33,767 bases of DNA, from assembly GCF_020982545.1 (NCBI RefSeq), contig NZ_JAJKLK010000016.1, positions 1-33,767 of the forward strand. Direction: 5' to 3'. The notes under the pieces are model-generated. The model was not told the origin of the DNA. It did not search any database and worked only from the letters and a program-made list of their open reading frames with translations. This document shows, piece by piece, positions 1 to 9,625 of this stretch. Positions within the stretch are counted from its first letter, which is position 1. The number at the start of each line of letters is the position of its first letter. The position numbers and the translations under genes were made by a program. Source of the DNA: Streptomyces sp. MNU76. Lineage in GTDB: Bacteria; Actinomycetota; Actinomycetes; Streptomycetales; Streptomycetaceae.

Positions 1-13
1 CTTGGCCCGGTTG

Positions 14-58
14 GCGTGGTGGTGGGACCGGTGTCACGAAGCGGTCCCACCACCACGC
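14..58 (-). terminator. Hairpin beyond the RHS remnant
   Basis: A perfect 17-bp inverted repeat (14-30 against 42-58) with an 11-nt loop. It lies about 70 bp beyond the last codons of the minus-strand RHS remnant, where a transcription terminator would be expected. There is no T-run, which is usual for GC-rich actinomycete terminators. The function is inferred from position and stem strength only. Confidence 0.45.
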
Positions 59-128
59 GCATTCGCTGGCCGGTGAGGTGGATGAGCACAGGTCGCCCAA
101 GCGGTGAAGCGAGCGGCAGAGGGCTGCG

Positions 129-725
129 TCAGAGGCAGACCTGGACGGCGATGCGGCGACAGGCCCCCTTGAAGGGTGAAGAGGCTGCCGGGTCCTCGTG
201 CAACGGGCCATGGGCGTTGCGGAATTGCGGGGCAGGTTGCCCTGGCGGCGAGCCCAGATCTGGGCCATGCCCGACGCGCCCCACTGGTGCTTGTCGTTCG
301 TGCGGATGTTGCGGGCCGGACCGTGGAAGTGGACTGGTAGCCCATTCCGGCGGCGAAATGCGCCGTGTCGTCACTGGACCAGGCGCGCGAGGACCTGATC
401 TTTCCGCTCCGCACGCAGAACTCGGCCTGCATGGATATGGTGCCGATCTTCACCCCGGCCTCGTACATCCGGTACGTCCGGGAGACCGTAGTGCACTTGG
501 TCTTCGCCGTACCGGACAGGTCCCGGCTGTTCAGCGGGTCTCCGCAGACGTAGTCGTACGCCCTGCAGCTGCAGCCCTGCACCGGGTCGGTGCTCAGGAA
601 TCGGCCCTCGCCCGGGGAGTAGAGCCGGACGCTCATGAGGACCGCCCCGGACGGGGTTTCGGAGGAGCGCTGATAACTAACTGCCCAGATACCCGTAACG
701 GGTGCTGCCGGTCTCACCGTTCTCG
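129..725 (-). pseudogene. RHS protein C-terminal remnant with a decayed toxin tip
   Basis: Reading leftward, this matches the end of an RHS-repeat protein. The RHS core signature (VRLYSPGEGRFLSTDP, then YDYVCGDPLNSRDLSG) is clear at about 520-640 and parallels VRLYNPATGRFLSTDP of the intact RHS gene in this window. Upstream of it the words TRYGYLGS and QRSSET are separated by a few extra bases that create a stop near 678. After the core comes a Cys-containing tail of about 130 residues. That tail is only readable by switching frame twice, near 320 and 205, and ends with CRRIAVQVCL at 129. There is no N-terminus: homology stops at about 725, where an HD-gene fragment begins. It is probably a displaced RHS tip. 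Sequencing errors could explain some frame changes but not the missing 5' part. I do not recognise the tail family. Confidence 0.7.
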
Positions 726-826
726 GTCGCCAGGACCGCGTCGGCGAGTTCGTTGGCCGTTTTCTCGTGGTGAGTCGGCCGAGGTTGTTGTCGATCCAAC
801 GCTGGGCGTGCTCGTAGCCTTGGGCC
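724..826 (-). pseudogene. Fragment of an HD-domain phosphohydrolase gene
   Basis: These 103 bp are near-identical to 16292-16392, the 3' part of the intact HD-domain gene. There are only a few substitutions and a 2-bp insertion near 761-768. The encoded words (EHAQRWIDN, GRLTT) are from the C-terminal helices of that protein. The insertion breaks the frame. The fragment is fused on one side to the RHS remnant and on the other to an integrase remnant, so it is a recombination scar and not a gene. Confidence 0.8.
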
Positions 827-1349
827 TAGCCCTCACCTGGGATCACGTCTTCCTGAAAGGACGCCCCGACCTCGACCCGCCGCAGCCTCCGCACATCGCC
901 GTGTGGCGCTCGGTCCGGCGGACCGGGGGCACCAAGACCCGGAAGTCCCGGCGCACGCTCGCCCTGCCGGCGCGCTGCGTCGAAGCCCTCTGGCAGCAAT
1001 TCGAAGATCAGGGCTGGGACCGGCTCGCCGCTGACGAGAAGAGGAACACGGACTCGTCTTCTCCTCGACTGTCGGCAAGCCGCTCGACGCGGCCAACGTC
1101 CGCCGCGCCTTCCGTCAGGCGCTCAAGGACGTCGACGGGGTCAACGCCGACGAGTGGACGCCTCGGGAGCTCCGGCACAGCTTCGTGTCACTGCTCTCCG
1201 ACCGGGGCGTCCCGCTGGAAGAGATCTCGCGGCTCGTCGGGCACTCCGGGACGGCTGTCACTGAGGAGGTCTACCGTAAGCAGATCCGGCCTGTGATCCA
1301 GACTGGCGCCGTCGTCATGGACGGCATCTTTGGAGCCGTGCCGCAGTAG
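827..1349 (+). pseudogene. Tyrosine integrase, C-terminal catalytic remnant
   Basis: This is the C-terminal half of a phage-type tyrosine recombinase. The start LALTWDHVFL corresponds to the catalytic-domain segment after the first conserved Arg. The box TPRELRHSFVSLL carries the conserved Arg-His pair, GHSGTAVTEEVY carries the second His and the probable Tyr nucleophile, and the frame ends at TAG 1347-1349. A one-base shift near 1050 (after LAADEKRN) separates the two readable parts, and the whole N-terminal half is missing. It points at the tRNA-Pro fragment about 110 bp downstream, the usual arrangement of an integrase next to its attachment site. It is inactive as it stands, and it is not closely similar to the intact integrase of this window. 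Confidence 0.8.
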
Positions 1350-1410
1350 CCGTAGTCCCTCGGCACGCACTCAGAATCGATAGTCACGCAGTTAGACACG
1401 CAGCAACGCC

Positions 1411-1443
1411 AGAGGGCCCTTACCGATTCGGTAAGGGCCCTCT
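1411..1443. terminator. Bidirectional hairpin between int remnant and tRNA fragment
   Basis: A perfect 14-bp inverted repeat (AGAGGGCCCTTACC at 1411-1424 with its complement at 1430-1443) around a 5-nt loop. It lies downstream of both the integrase remnant (plus strand) and the tRNA-Pro 3' end (minus strand), so it can terminate both. It is probably the native terminator of the tRNA gene. Confidence 0.75.
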
Positions 1444-1459
1444 GAACTGCTATCCAGCT

Positions 1460-1502
1460 GTCGGGGTGGCGGGATTTGAACCCACGACCTCTTCGTCCCG
1501 AA
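1460..1502 (-). other. att-site scar: 3' half of a tRNA-Pro(CGG) gene
   Basis: Read on the minus strand, 1502 to 1460 gives an anticodon-loop remnant (TTCGGGA, consistent with CGG), the 3' anticodon arm, a T-arm with GTTCAAATCC, and an acceptor strand ending CCACCCCGAC. The 5' half of the tRNA is absent: sequence above 1502 does not continue the cloverleaf. A 3'-half tRNA next to a tyrosine integrase is the classic attachment core left by a tRNA-targeting element. The complete tRNA copy should lie outside this window. It is not a functional tRNA gene. Confidence 0.8.
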
Positions 1503-1795
1503 TGAGGATCGGATGTGATCACCACCGGTTCGTATGCTGTTTTGGCTGGTCAGAGCGTTGGGATGCATTGGTGTCGGGTGGCCTGGAAGGGGCTTGGGGA
1601 GCGGGTTGGCTCCCAGATGGCTCCCAGAAGCGCCGGGACACCGATCGTTCTGCAGGGTGTCCCTCGGTGTGGTGCTCGTACACGCGGTTGCCCGTCTCGT
1701 CGGGAGGGCGTGTGGCTCGGCCGAGTGGCCGGGCCGCTTCGTAAAAGACAGGTGCTCGCCATCTCGGGCGCGCAGGCGAAGCGCCAGCAGGCTGG

Positions 1796-2980
1796 TTGCG
1801 GTCGAGCAGCCATCACAGGGCTGCCTCACCTACTCCTCACCGCAGACGCGTGCTGCCACGCATCGCGCTCGGCGCGGCCGTGCTCCTGGTCGCGGAGACC
1901 GCACTGCTGGTCGCGAACTCGGGTGATGGCGTGGCGCTGAACCTGGCCAAGCATCAGGAATCGGCAGCCAGCGCGCCGAAGAAGCCGAGAGCCAAGGAGG
2001 CTGCCGACATACCCTCGGCCCGCGTCGCCTCCCGACTGTACGGCCATCGCATGGAGGCGGTGAGCGAGCGTACCGAGACGTCGACCACCTGGGCCAACAA
2101 GGACGGCAGCCTGACGACGGAATTGGCCGCCGGTCCTGTCCGTTTTCGAGACTCGGACACGGGCCAGTGGAACGGCGTTGATGTCAACCTGCATGAGGTG
2201 AGCGGCGGGGTGGAGCCGAAGGCCCATCCGGCCGGTCTGCGGCTGACGGGCAAGACGGGGACCCCGACGAAGTCGCTGACGGCGGCACGCGAGGCCAAGG
2301 CCACCGATTTGGTGACCCTCGGCGAGGGCGACCAGCAGATCACCCTGCAGTGGAAGGGCGGGCTACCGAAGCCCGAGCTGGACGGGACGCGGGCGAAGTA
2401 CGTCAACGCCATACCCGGCGCTGACGTGGTCGTCGAGGCCACCCGTACCGGCTTCGAGCAGTTCGTCGAGATCAAGCGACGTCCAGACGCGGGCGCCTAC
2501 TCCTACACGTTGCCGTTGAAGGCCAAGGGTCTGAAGGTCAAGCAACTGGACGACGGCAGCGTGCAGTTCACCGACAGGAAGAACAAGAAGCAGGCCGTGA
2601 TGCCTGCTCCGGTGATGTGGGGCGCCACCGTCGACAAGCGGTCCGGCGAGCACACGAACCGGGCCAGAGTCGGCTTGAAGGTAGTGAAGAAAGGATCTTC
2701 CGTCGACCTGGTGGTCACCCCGGACGCCAAGTTCCTCACCGACCCGGACACCACCTATCCAGTGACGGTCGACCCGTCCACCTCGTCTCTGTCGAATGTC
2801 TTCGACACCTACGTGCAGCAGGGCGAGACGGTCGACTGGTCCACCGACACCGAGCTGGACCTCGGCGACCCGGGCACCACCAACTCCGACGGCACCCCGC
2901 GCACAGCACGGTCCTTCATATCGTGGAATACGCGTTCTCTGGGCGTCTTCAGCTGTTGCCGGGAGAGAAACGCAGGTTGA
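1796..2980 (+). pseudogene. Truncated paralogue of the RHS protein N-terminus
   Basis: This encodes a signal-anchor stretch (LPRIALGAAVLLVAETALLV) followed by about 310 residues that closely track the N-terminus of the large RHS gene just downstream, for example ADIPSARVASRL, TDLVTLGEGDQQITLQWKGG and FDTYVQQGETVDW at the start of a DNRLRE domain. Similarity stops at about 2931, after the word SFISWNT. The frame then runs 16 unrelated residues to a stop at 2980. All YD repeats and the RHS core are missing. The start is uncertain: TTG 1796 has only a weak upstream AGCAGG, and GTG 1850 is an alternative. The 293 bp between the tRNA scar and 1796 contain no gene I can support. Whether the product is exported is unknown. 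It could act as a recombination reservoir for its neighbour. Confidence 0.75.
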
Positions 2981-3326
2981 TGCAGCTCAGCGCCTTCTCT
3001 ACGCAAGCTACCAACGCAACAGGTGTGGCGCTATCGCTGAATCGAGTGCCTCCACCGGAGAGAGATCGCTGCGGCGTGTGGCCCACTCCGCGCTGCCGGA
3101 CATGGGCGTTCCCGACAGGACCGGCCCAGTGGGTGGCTTCCCGGAGACTGGCGCCGCCCAGTTGCTCTCGGGCAGAGCCGTCCTGGCCACCGTAATCTCG
3201 GCAACATCAGGGTGAACTCATCTGGATTGCAGGCCAGTTGCACCGTTTATGTGACGAAGAACACTCCGCCTGTGAAATGTTCGGCGTCCGCCTTCCGTGA
3301 TCTTGTCATAGTTTCCGGTCTTTACC
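2981..3326. other. Intergenic remnant, no intact gene
   Basis: No convincing gene is seen. One plus-strand frame reads from about 3060 to 3355 without a clear start and contains GNIRVNSSGLQASCTVYV. That looks like the C-terminal end of a small secreted Cys protein, possibly the original toxin tip of the truncated RHS copy. The base composition near 3230-3340 is noticeably less GC-rich than the surroundings. Confidence 0.3.
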
Positions 3327-3363
3327 TGATGCATACATTCTCTTGTGCATCACATGTGTGATG
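3327..3363 (+). promoter_or_regulatory. Palindromes upstream of the RHS gene
   Basis: Two overlapping dyads lie just before the RHS start. TGATGCA (3327-3333) pairs with TGCATCA (3346-3352), and CATCACA (3348-3354) pairs with TGTGATG (3357-3363). They lie in a locally AT-richer stretch. A TTGTCA at 3303-3308 could be a -35 box, but the -10 is not clear. A repressor site is plausible, and it favours the start at 3394 over those at 3343 or 3361, which the dyad overlaps. Confidence 0.35.
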
Positions 3364-3393
3364 ACGGTGAGGAATGAGAGAAATCGGGGACTC

Positions 3394-6300
3394 ATGACGG
3401 TTCACAGACCCGCGCCACGATGGCGCAGGAGATCTTGGCGGCAGGGGGCCGGTCGCTGGACAGCGGGCAGTGTCGCCTTGGCCGTGGCCATTACCCTGCT
3501 CGACGCGACGAGTTCGGGGGCGGCCTCGCCGACCCGGACTGTGGATGCGCCGAAGAAGACAACAGCGACCCAGGCAGCCGACATACCTTCCGCCCGAGTC
3601 GCGGCACGGCTGTCCGGCAAGAGAGTTGAGGCGCTCTCGGAGCGCACGGAGACTTCGACGACGTGGGTGAACAAGGACGGCAGCCTCACAAGCGAGTTTG
3701 CGGCCGGTCCGATTCGCTTCGAGCGGGACGGCAAGTGGGTCAATGTCGATGTGGAGCTGCGCGAAACCGGGGAAGGCGTCGAGCCAGTCGCGCACCCGGA
3801 AGGGCTGTGGCTCGCGGGGAAGACGGGGACGCCGGCCAAGTCGCTGAAGGCCGCTCGGGAGGCCAGGGCTACGGACTTGGTGACGCTCGGCGAAGGCGAC
3901 CAGCAGATCACCCTCCAGTGGAAGGGCGGACTACCCAAGCCCAAGCTGGATGGCACGCGCGCGGAGTACGTCAACGCGGTGCCCGGTGCGGACGTCGTTG
4001 TCGAGGCCACTCGTACCGGCTTCGAGCAGTTCGTGGAGATCAAGCAGCGCCCCGGCGCGGGAGCCTACTCCTACACACTGCCGCTCAGGGCCAAGGGCCT
4101 GAAAGTGAAGCACCTGCCGGACGGCAGCGTGCAGTTCACGGACAAGAAGAACAAGAGGCAGGCTGTCATGCCTGCCCCGGTAATGTGGGATGCCACCGTT
4201 GACGAGCGGTCCGGGGAGCACACCCGCAAGGCCGAGGTTGACCTGAAGGTGGTAAAGAAGGGTTCGTCTGTAGACCTGGTTATCACTCCGGACGCGAAGT
4301 TTCTCTCCGATCCGGACACGCGGTACCCCGTCACCGTCGACCCGTCCACATCGGCGCTCTCAAACGTCTTCGACACCTACGTGCAGCAGGGTGAAACGGT
4401 CGACTGGTCTGCCGACACCGAACTCGACTTCGGTAACCCCGGCACGAAAAACGCGGACGGTACGCCCCGTACCGCGCAGTCGTTCGTCTCATGGAACACA
4501 ACGCCGGTACAGGACGCGCTGATCCAGGACGCGAAGCTGTCGCTGTGGAACTTCCACTCGGGCAACACCGACTGCAAGCTCCATCCGTGGGAGGTGTGGG
4601 CCTCCGGCGCGGCATCCACGTCCAGCCGCTGGACGAACCGCCCAACGATGACGGCGAAGAAAGCCACCTCGACCGAGACTCGCGGAAACGCCGACTGCAC
4701 CGCGCAGCCGGACGGCTGGATCAATGCGGACGTGACGACCCTCGTCCAGGAATGGGCGTCGGCCAAGGCCACCCGCGGCCACATGGGCATCCGTGCCTCG
4801 GACGAGTCGGTGGTGGCGCAGTGGAAGCGGGTCAACTCCGCCAACGCGGCCTCCAACCCGCCGAAGCTGGTGGTGAACTACAACTACCGGCCGCGCACCG
4901 GCACCAAGCAAGAGGCCGGCCCACCGTACTTCTCCTACAGCGGCGCCTACGTGGTGAACACCACCACGCCCACACTGCGTGACACTTTCGTCGACGCTGA
5001 TGGTGACAAGGTCAACGGCACGTTCCAGATCTACGACAACGCCACCAATACTCAGGTCGGCGACGTCATCGTCTCCAAGTACGTCCCCTCCGGGCAGGTC
5101 GCCTCAATCACCGTCCCGTCCGGGGCACTGACCAACGGCAAGACGTACAAGTTCCGCACCTCGCCGTACGACGGCGCGCACTACAACAACGGCTGGTCGG
5201 CGTGGAAGACCTTCACGGTCGACACAAGCGCCCCTTCCGCGCCCTCGAAGATCGTCTCCTCGGACTACCCGTCGAACGCCTGGGTCAAGGGCGTGGGCCA
5301 GGCTGGCACCTTCACCGTCACCCCACCAGCATCCGACCACAACTGGCTGGAGTGGTCCCTGGACGGCGTGACCTGGGCCAAGGTCTCCACTAACGGCTCC
5401 ACCGCCGACAAGGCCCTTTCCATCACTCCGCCGAAGGACGGTACCCACACCCTGCAGGTGCGTTCGGTCGACAAGGCGGACAACAAGTCCGAGGCGATCG
5501 AGTACACCTTCCACGCCGGTCCCGGCGGCTTCGTACAGCCCTCCGACGGTGAACGCACCGCGCGTCGTCTGCCGCTGGTCGCCGAGGCCGACGCCAGCAA
5601 GTACGACAGCGTTTCCTTCTCGTGGCGCCGCTCCGAAGCCGACAGCTGGGTCAAGATCCCGGTCGGGCACATCACCTCCGGCGGAAACCCACTCGCTGCC
5701 TGGCCGGTGGCGCTGACCAACGGCAAGAACGCGCAGCTGGTGTGGAATGCCACCAGCACCGTCGACCCCGACGGCTCGGTGCAGGTCAAGGCCGACTTCA
5801 CCGGCCCCAGCAGCGCTTCCGGCAGCACTGAGCCGCTGACCGTGGTTGTCGATCGCAACGCCGACGGTGCCGCCACACGGGACATTGGTCCCGGCTCTGT
5901 GAACTTGCTGACCGGCAACTACTCGATCGACGAGACAGACGCCTCCTTCTATGGCATGGGAGTGAACCGCACCGCCTCCTCCCGTACCCCCGAGGCAGGA
6001 GCGAATCAGGAAGGCCAAGCGGCGATCTTCGGCAAGGGGTGGGTGGCTGGCACGACTGCAGAGCTGACAGGTTCGGACTACTCGCACCTGAAGCAGATCT
6101 CGGCCACCGCCGTGGCCGTTGTCACCGCTGATGGCAGCGAGATCCACTTCACGGCCAATACCGACAAGACCGGCTGGGTCCCCGAGCCCGGCGCCGAGCG
6201 CCTCACCCTCAAGGGTGGTACCAGCGGGGCCTTCACTCTCTCCGACACCGCGGGTACGGTGACGGAGTTCACCAAGCCCGACACTGGCTCCACCACGTGG

Positions 6301-9300
6301 CAAGTCTCCAGCACCCTGCTGGATGGGCTGTCCAACTCCACGATCACGGTGGCCTCCGAGGCAGTGGACGGAACGAAGCTGGCCCGCCCGAAGCGGATCA
6401 TCGCCCCGTCTTCGGCGGTCTCCGCGGCGACCTGCAATTCGACTCCGACCACCAGGGGCTGCCGGGTGCTGGAGTTCGTCTACGCCACCTCCACCACAGC
6501 CACGTCTGACTCCTTCGGCGACTACGCAGGACAGGTCAAGGAGATCCTGCTCTACGCTTCCGGAAAGGGGGCTTCCTCCGCCACCGCCCGGGCTGTAGCA
6601 ACCTACCGCTACGACGCCGAGGGCCAGCTGCGCCAGTCCTGGAACCCCCGTCTGGCCCAGTCGACGCAGACGCAGTACGCGTACGACACTGCGGGCCGTG
6701 TCACCTCCCACAGGACGTCCACTGACCAGCCGTGGACCTTCACCTACGGCAAGGCGGGTGCGGCCGCAGCCGCTGGTGACGGCATGCTGCTCAAGGCGAG
6801 CCGCCCGGCACTCAAGCAGGGCACCACGAACACGGTCGAGGGCACTGCGGCAACCACCCTCGTCTACGACATCCCGCTCACTGGTACCGCGGCCCCCTAC
6901 AAGATGGGGGCTTCGGATGTGAAGGCGTGGAGTCAGACCGACGCACCTACCGACGCCACCGCCGTTTTCCCGGCCGACGTCACACCTGCCTCGAATTCGG
7001 GCAGTGACCTCAGTGGCGGTGCCTACACCCGTGGCGACATCCATTACCTCGGTATCTCCGGCCGTGAGGTCAACACGGCGTCTCCTGGCGGGCACATCGG
7101 GACCAGCGAATACGACCACTTCGGCAACACGGTGCGGACGCTGACCGCAGCCAACCGGGCGGTCGCCCTTGGGCTCACCACGACTGACAAGGCGACCCAG
7201 TCGGAGCTCGGCATCGCCCAGCTGACCAGCGCCGAGCGCGCGGACCTGCTGGCCACCCGAACCGACTACAACGGCACGGGGACGCGCGAGCTGGAGAAGT
7301 TGGGCCCGCTGCACCGGATCGACCTCACCGCGGACCTGAAGTCCGACACGACCACCCTTGCCTCAGCCGGCTCCTCGGCGACCGCCCGCACCTGGACGGT
7401 CAACGCGTACGACGAGGACCGTCCGACGAACGGCACCGCCAAGATCAAGGACCAGATCACCAAGACGACGGTCGGCGCCCAGGTCCGGGAGCACCCCACC
7501 GTCCACGGCGAAACCCGGGTCACCCAGACCGTCTACGACTGGGCCAAGGGACTGCCGGTCAAAACAATCCAGGATCCGAGCGGACTGGCCCTGACCACGG
7601 TGCGGGAATACGACGCCCAAGGACGGATCACCAAGGAGCAACTGCCCGGAGCCACCAGCACCGACGCCACGACCCAGGCAACCACCTACTGGTCCGCCAC
7701 AGGCAGCGGCACCTGCGCCGGCCGCCCGGAATGGGCCGACCTGCTCTGCTCCACCGGCCCAGCCGGGACCATCACCGGCGGCGGCAGCAACCCAACCCAA
7801 CTGCCCACGTCCACATATGAGTACGACTCCTGGGGCAACACCACAGCGGTGATCGCCACCGCCAACGGGGTGACCCGCACCAGCAGCACGACATACGACG
7901 GTGCCGGCCGCCCGACCACCACAACGGTGACCGGCGGCACGGGACAGGCCGTCCCGACCACCACCGTCGGCTACGACGGCGCCACTGGCCGCCAGATCAC
8001 CACCAGCTCGACAACGGCCGGCACCATCACCAGGAGCTACGACACTCTGGGTCGCCAGGTCTCCTACACGGACGCCGACGGCGGAACCACCACGGCTGAG
8101 TTCGACCTGCTTGACCGCCCAGCCAAGATCACCGACAACTCGCCGTCAACCGTCACCTACACGTATGACACGGCCGCCGAGCCGCGCGGCCTGGCAACCA
8201 AGGCCACCGATTCCGTCGCGGGAGCCTTCCAGGCCACATACGACGCCGACGGCACCCCGAGCACCGAGAAGCTGCCCGGCGGATACAGCCTGACCGTCTC
8301 CAAGAACCCGGCGGGCGAGATCTCCGAGCGCACCTACACGCGCGACAGCGACAGCACCCTGGTGTACTCCGACACCGTCACATCTTCCGTGCACGGCCAG
8401 GCCACCTCGCACGCTGGGTGGTCCGACCAGACCTACCGTTACGACGCCGTCGGACGCCTGGCCGAGGTCCAAGACACGTCGGCAACGGTCTGCACCCGCC
8501 GGTCGTACACATTCGACGCCCGTGCGAACCGCAAGTCTCTGACCACGGCGACGAGCGCTCCAGGCGTGGACTGCCCCACCAGCGGTGGCACGACCGTGTC
8601 CAGCACCTACGACAGCGGCGACCGCATCGTCGACACCGGCTACAGCTACGACGCGTTCGGCCGCACAACGGCCCTGCCCGGCAATGGCACCATCAGCTAC
8701 TACACGAACGATCTCGTGCACCAGCAGATCGCCAACGGCCAGCGGCAGACGTGGCAACTCGACCCCAACCTGCGCCTTCGGTCGTGGAAGACCGAAACGG
8801 GCAGCGGCAGCACCTGGACCGAGACCGGAACCAAGCTCAACCACTACAGCGGTGACGACGACGGACCCCGCTGGATCGTTGAAAACACGGCCACAGGAGA
8901 GATCACCCGCAACGTCGACTCCCTCTCCGGCGACCTCGCCGCCGTCACCGGCAAAACCGGCGCCACGGCGCTGCAGCTCAGCAACATCCACGGCGACATC
9001 GCACTCCAGCTTCCACTGGACCCGTCACAGGCGCCAACAGCTCTGGACAGTGACGAATACGGCAACCCCAGGGTCAGCCAGTCCGCCACCCGCTACAACT
9101 GGCTCGGCGCCAAACAGCGCTCCACTGAAACGGTCACCGGCCTCAGCCTCATGGGCGTCCGTCTCTACAACCCCGCAACCGGACGCTTCCTGTCGACCGA
9201 CCCGATCTTCGGAGGCAACGCCAACGCGTACGAGTACTGCGTGGGAGACCCAGTCAACTGCTACGACCTCAACGGAACCTTCCGCTACAGCTACTGGAAG

Positions 9301-9609
9301 AACTCGTGGTGGAACCCCGTCCAGTACTTCTGGCTGCAGATCAAATTCACGCGGAGTGAGACACGAAAGCTCGCGTGGGGTGCAGCTTCCGCTGGCACTC
9401 TGCTCGGCATCGTGAAGGACTACGTTCCGGGATGGTGGAAGCACGTCGTCAACGGCCTGCGCTTCTACTCCTGGTACATCGCCACCGTAGCCGGCCACAT
9501 CTACTACAACACCAAAGGCTGCGCAACACTCAAGGGCGGATACGCCAAGTGGAGCACAGCATATAACGGGTGGTACATAGCACCTACCATCTGGAAACGT
9601 CGATGCTGA
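3394..9609 (+). CDS. Secreted RHS/YD-repeat protein with DNRLRE domain and variable C-terminal tip
   Basis: A large polymorphic-toxin-type protein of about 2,070 residues. Order of parts: an Arg-rich start with a Sec-type signal helix (about 3440-3530); an N-terminal RHS-associated domain shared with the upstream truncated copy; a DNRLRE wall-associated domain from about 4360 (FDTYVQQGETVDW); fibronectin-like segments (about 4920-5510); many YD repeats (YRYDAEGQLR near 6605, YEYDSWGN near 7815, YRYDAVGRL near 8430); and the RHS core signature VRLYNPATGRFLSTDP (about 9157-9205) ending YDLNG at 9276. The final ~110 residues (9277-9606) are a distinct aromatic-rich tip with two Cys and a hydrophobic centre, the position of the toxin in RHS proteins. 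The shell is expected to encapsulate the tip and carry it out of the cell. The frame is open from 3343. I prefer ATG 3394, which puts the signal peptide near the N-terminus, but its RBS (GGGGA at 3386-3390) is weak. Confidence 0.9.
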   Translation: MTVHRPAPRWRRRSWRQGAGRWTAGSVALAVAITLLDATSSGAASPTRTVDAPKKTTATQAADIPSARVAARLSGKRVEALSERTETSTTWVNKDGSLTSEFAAGPIRFERDGKWVNVDVELRETGEGVEPVAHPEGLWLAGKTGTPAKSLKAAREARATDLVTLGEGDQQITLQWKGGLPKPKLDGTRAEYVNAVPGADVVVEATRTGFEQFVEIKQRPGAGAYSYTLPLRAKGLKVKHLPDGSVQFTDKKNKRQAVMPAPVMWDATVDERSGEHTRKAEVDLKVVKKGSSVDLVITPDAKFLSDPDTRYPVTVDPSTSALSNVFDTYVQQGETVDWSADTELDFGNPGTKNADGTPRTAQSFVSWNTTPVQDALIQDAKLSLWNFHSGNTDCKLHPWEVWASGAASTSSRWTNRPTMTAKKATSTETRGNADCTAQPDGWINADVTTLVQEWASAKATRGHMGIRASDESVVAQWKRVNSANAASNPPKLVVNYNYRPRTGTKQEAGPPYFSYSGAYVVNTTTPTLRDTFVDADGDKVNGTFQIYDNATNTQVGDVIVSKYVPSGQVASITVPSGALTNGKTYKFRTSPYDGAHYNNGWSAWKTFTVDTSAPSAPSKIVSSDYPSNAWVKGVGQAGTFTVTPPASDHNWLEWSLDGVTWAKVSTNGSTADKALSITPPKDGTHTLQVRSVDKADNKSEAIEYTFHAGPGGFVQPSDGERTARRLPLVAEADASKYDSVSFSWRRSEADSWVKIPVGHITSGGNPLAAWPVALTNGKNAQLVWNATSTVDPDGSVQVKADFTGPSSASGSTEPLTVVVDRNADGAATRDIGPGSVNLLTGNYSIDETDASFYGMGVNRTASSRTPEAGANQEGQAAIFGKGWVAGTTAELTGSDYSHLKQISATAVAVVTADGSEIHFTANTDKTGWVPEPGAERLTLKGGTSGAFTLSDTAGTVTEFTKPDTGSTTWQVSSTLLDGLSNSTITVASEAVDGTKLARPKRIIAPSSAVSAATCNSTPTTRGCRVLEFVYATSTTATSDSFGDYAGQVKEILLYASGKGASSATARAVATYRYDAEGQLRQSWNPRLAQSTQTQYAYDTAGRVTSHRTSTDQPWTFTYGKAGAAAAAGDGMLLKASRPALKQGTTNTVEGTAATTLVYDIPLTGTAAPYKMGASDVKAWSQTDAPTDATAVFPADVTPASNSGSDLSGGAYTRGDIHYLGISGREVNTASPGGHIGTSEYDHFGNTVRTLTAANRAVALGLTTTDKATQSELGIAQLTSAERADLLATRTDYNGTGTRELEKLGPLHRIDLTADLKSDTTTLASAGSSATARTWTVNAYDEDRPTNGTAKIKDQITKTTVGAQVREHPTVHGETRVTQTVYDWAKGLPVKTIQDPSGLALTTVREYDAQGRITKEQLPGATSTDATTQATTYWSATGSGTCAGRPEWADLLCSTGPAGTITGGGSNPTQLPTSTYEYDSWGNTTAVIATANGVTRTSSTTYDGAGRPTTTTVTGGTGQAVPTTTVGYDGATGRQITTSSTTAGTITRSYDTLGRQVSYTDADGGTTTAEFDLLDRPAKITDNSPSTVTYTYDTAAEPRGLATKATDSVAGAFQATYDADGTPSTEKLPGGYSLTVSKNPAGEISERTYTRDSDSTLVYSDTVTSSVHGQATSHAGWSDQTYRYDAVGRLAEVQDTSATVCTRRSYTFDARANRKSLTTATSAPGVDCPTSGGTTVSSTYDSGDRIVDTGYSYDAFGRTTALPGNGTISYYTNDLVHQQIANGQRQTWQLDPNLRLRSWKTETGSGSTWTETGTKLNHYSGDDDGPRWIVENTATGEITRNVDSLSGDLAAVTGKTGATALQLSNIHGDIALQLPLDPSQAPTALDSDEYGNPRVSQSATRYNWLGAKQRSTETVTGLSLMGVRLYNPATGRFLSTDPIFGGNANAYEYCVGDPVNCYDLNGTFRYSYWKNSWWNPVQYFWLQIKFTRSETRKLAWGAASAGTLLGIVKDYVPGWWKHVVNGLRFYSWYIATVAGHIYYNTKGCATLKGGYAKWSTAYNGWYIAPTIWKRRC

Positions 9610-9625
9610 AACCGAGAGCGAGCCG

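Noticed and set aside
16..1296. A 426-residue plus-strand frame at the left edge
   Set aside because: Chimeric: its first two thirds are antisense to the RHS and HD remnants, and only about 817-1055 is real integrase sequence before a frameshift.
1460..1502. A functional tRNA-Pro gene
   Set aside because: The 5' half (acceptor strand, D-arm, 5' anticodon arm) is missing, so it is an attachment-site remnant.
5104..7314. A 736-residue open frame antisense to the RHS gene
   Set aside because: A typical GC-rich shadow: it lacks any family signature and lies wholly opposite clear YD repeats.
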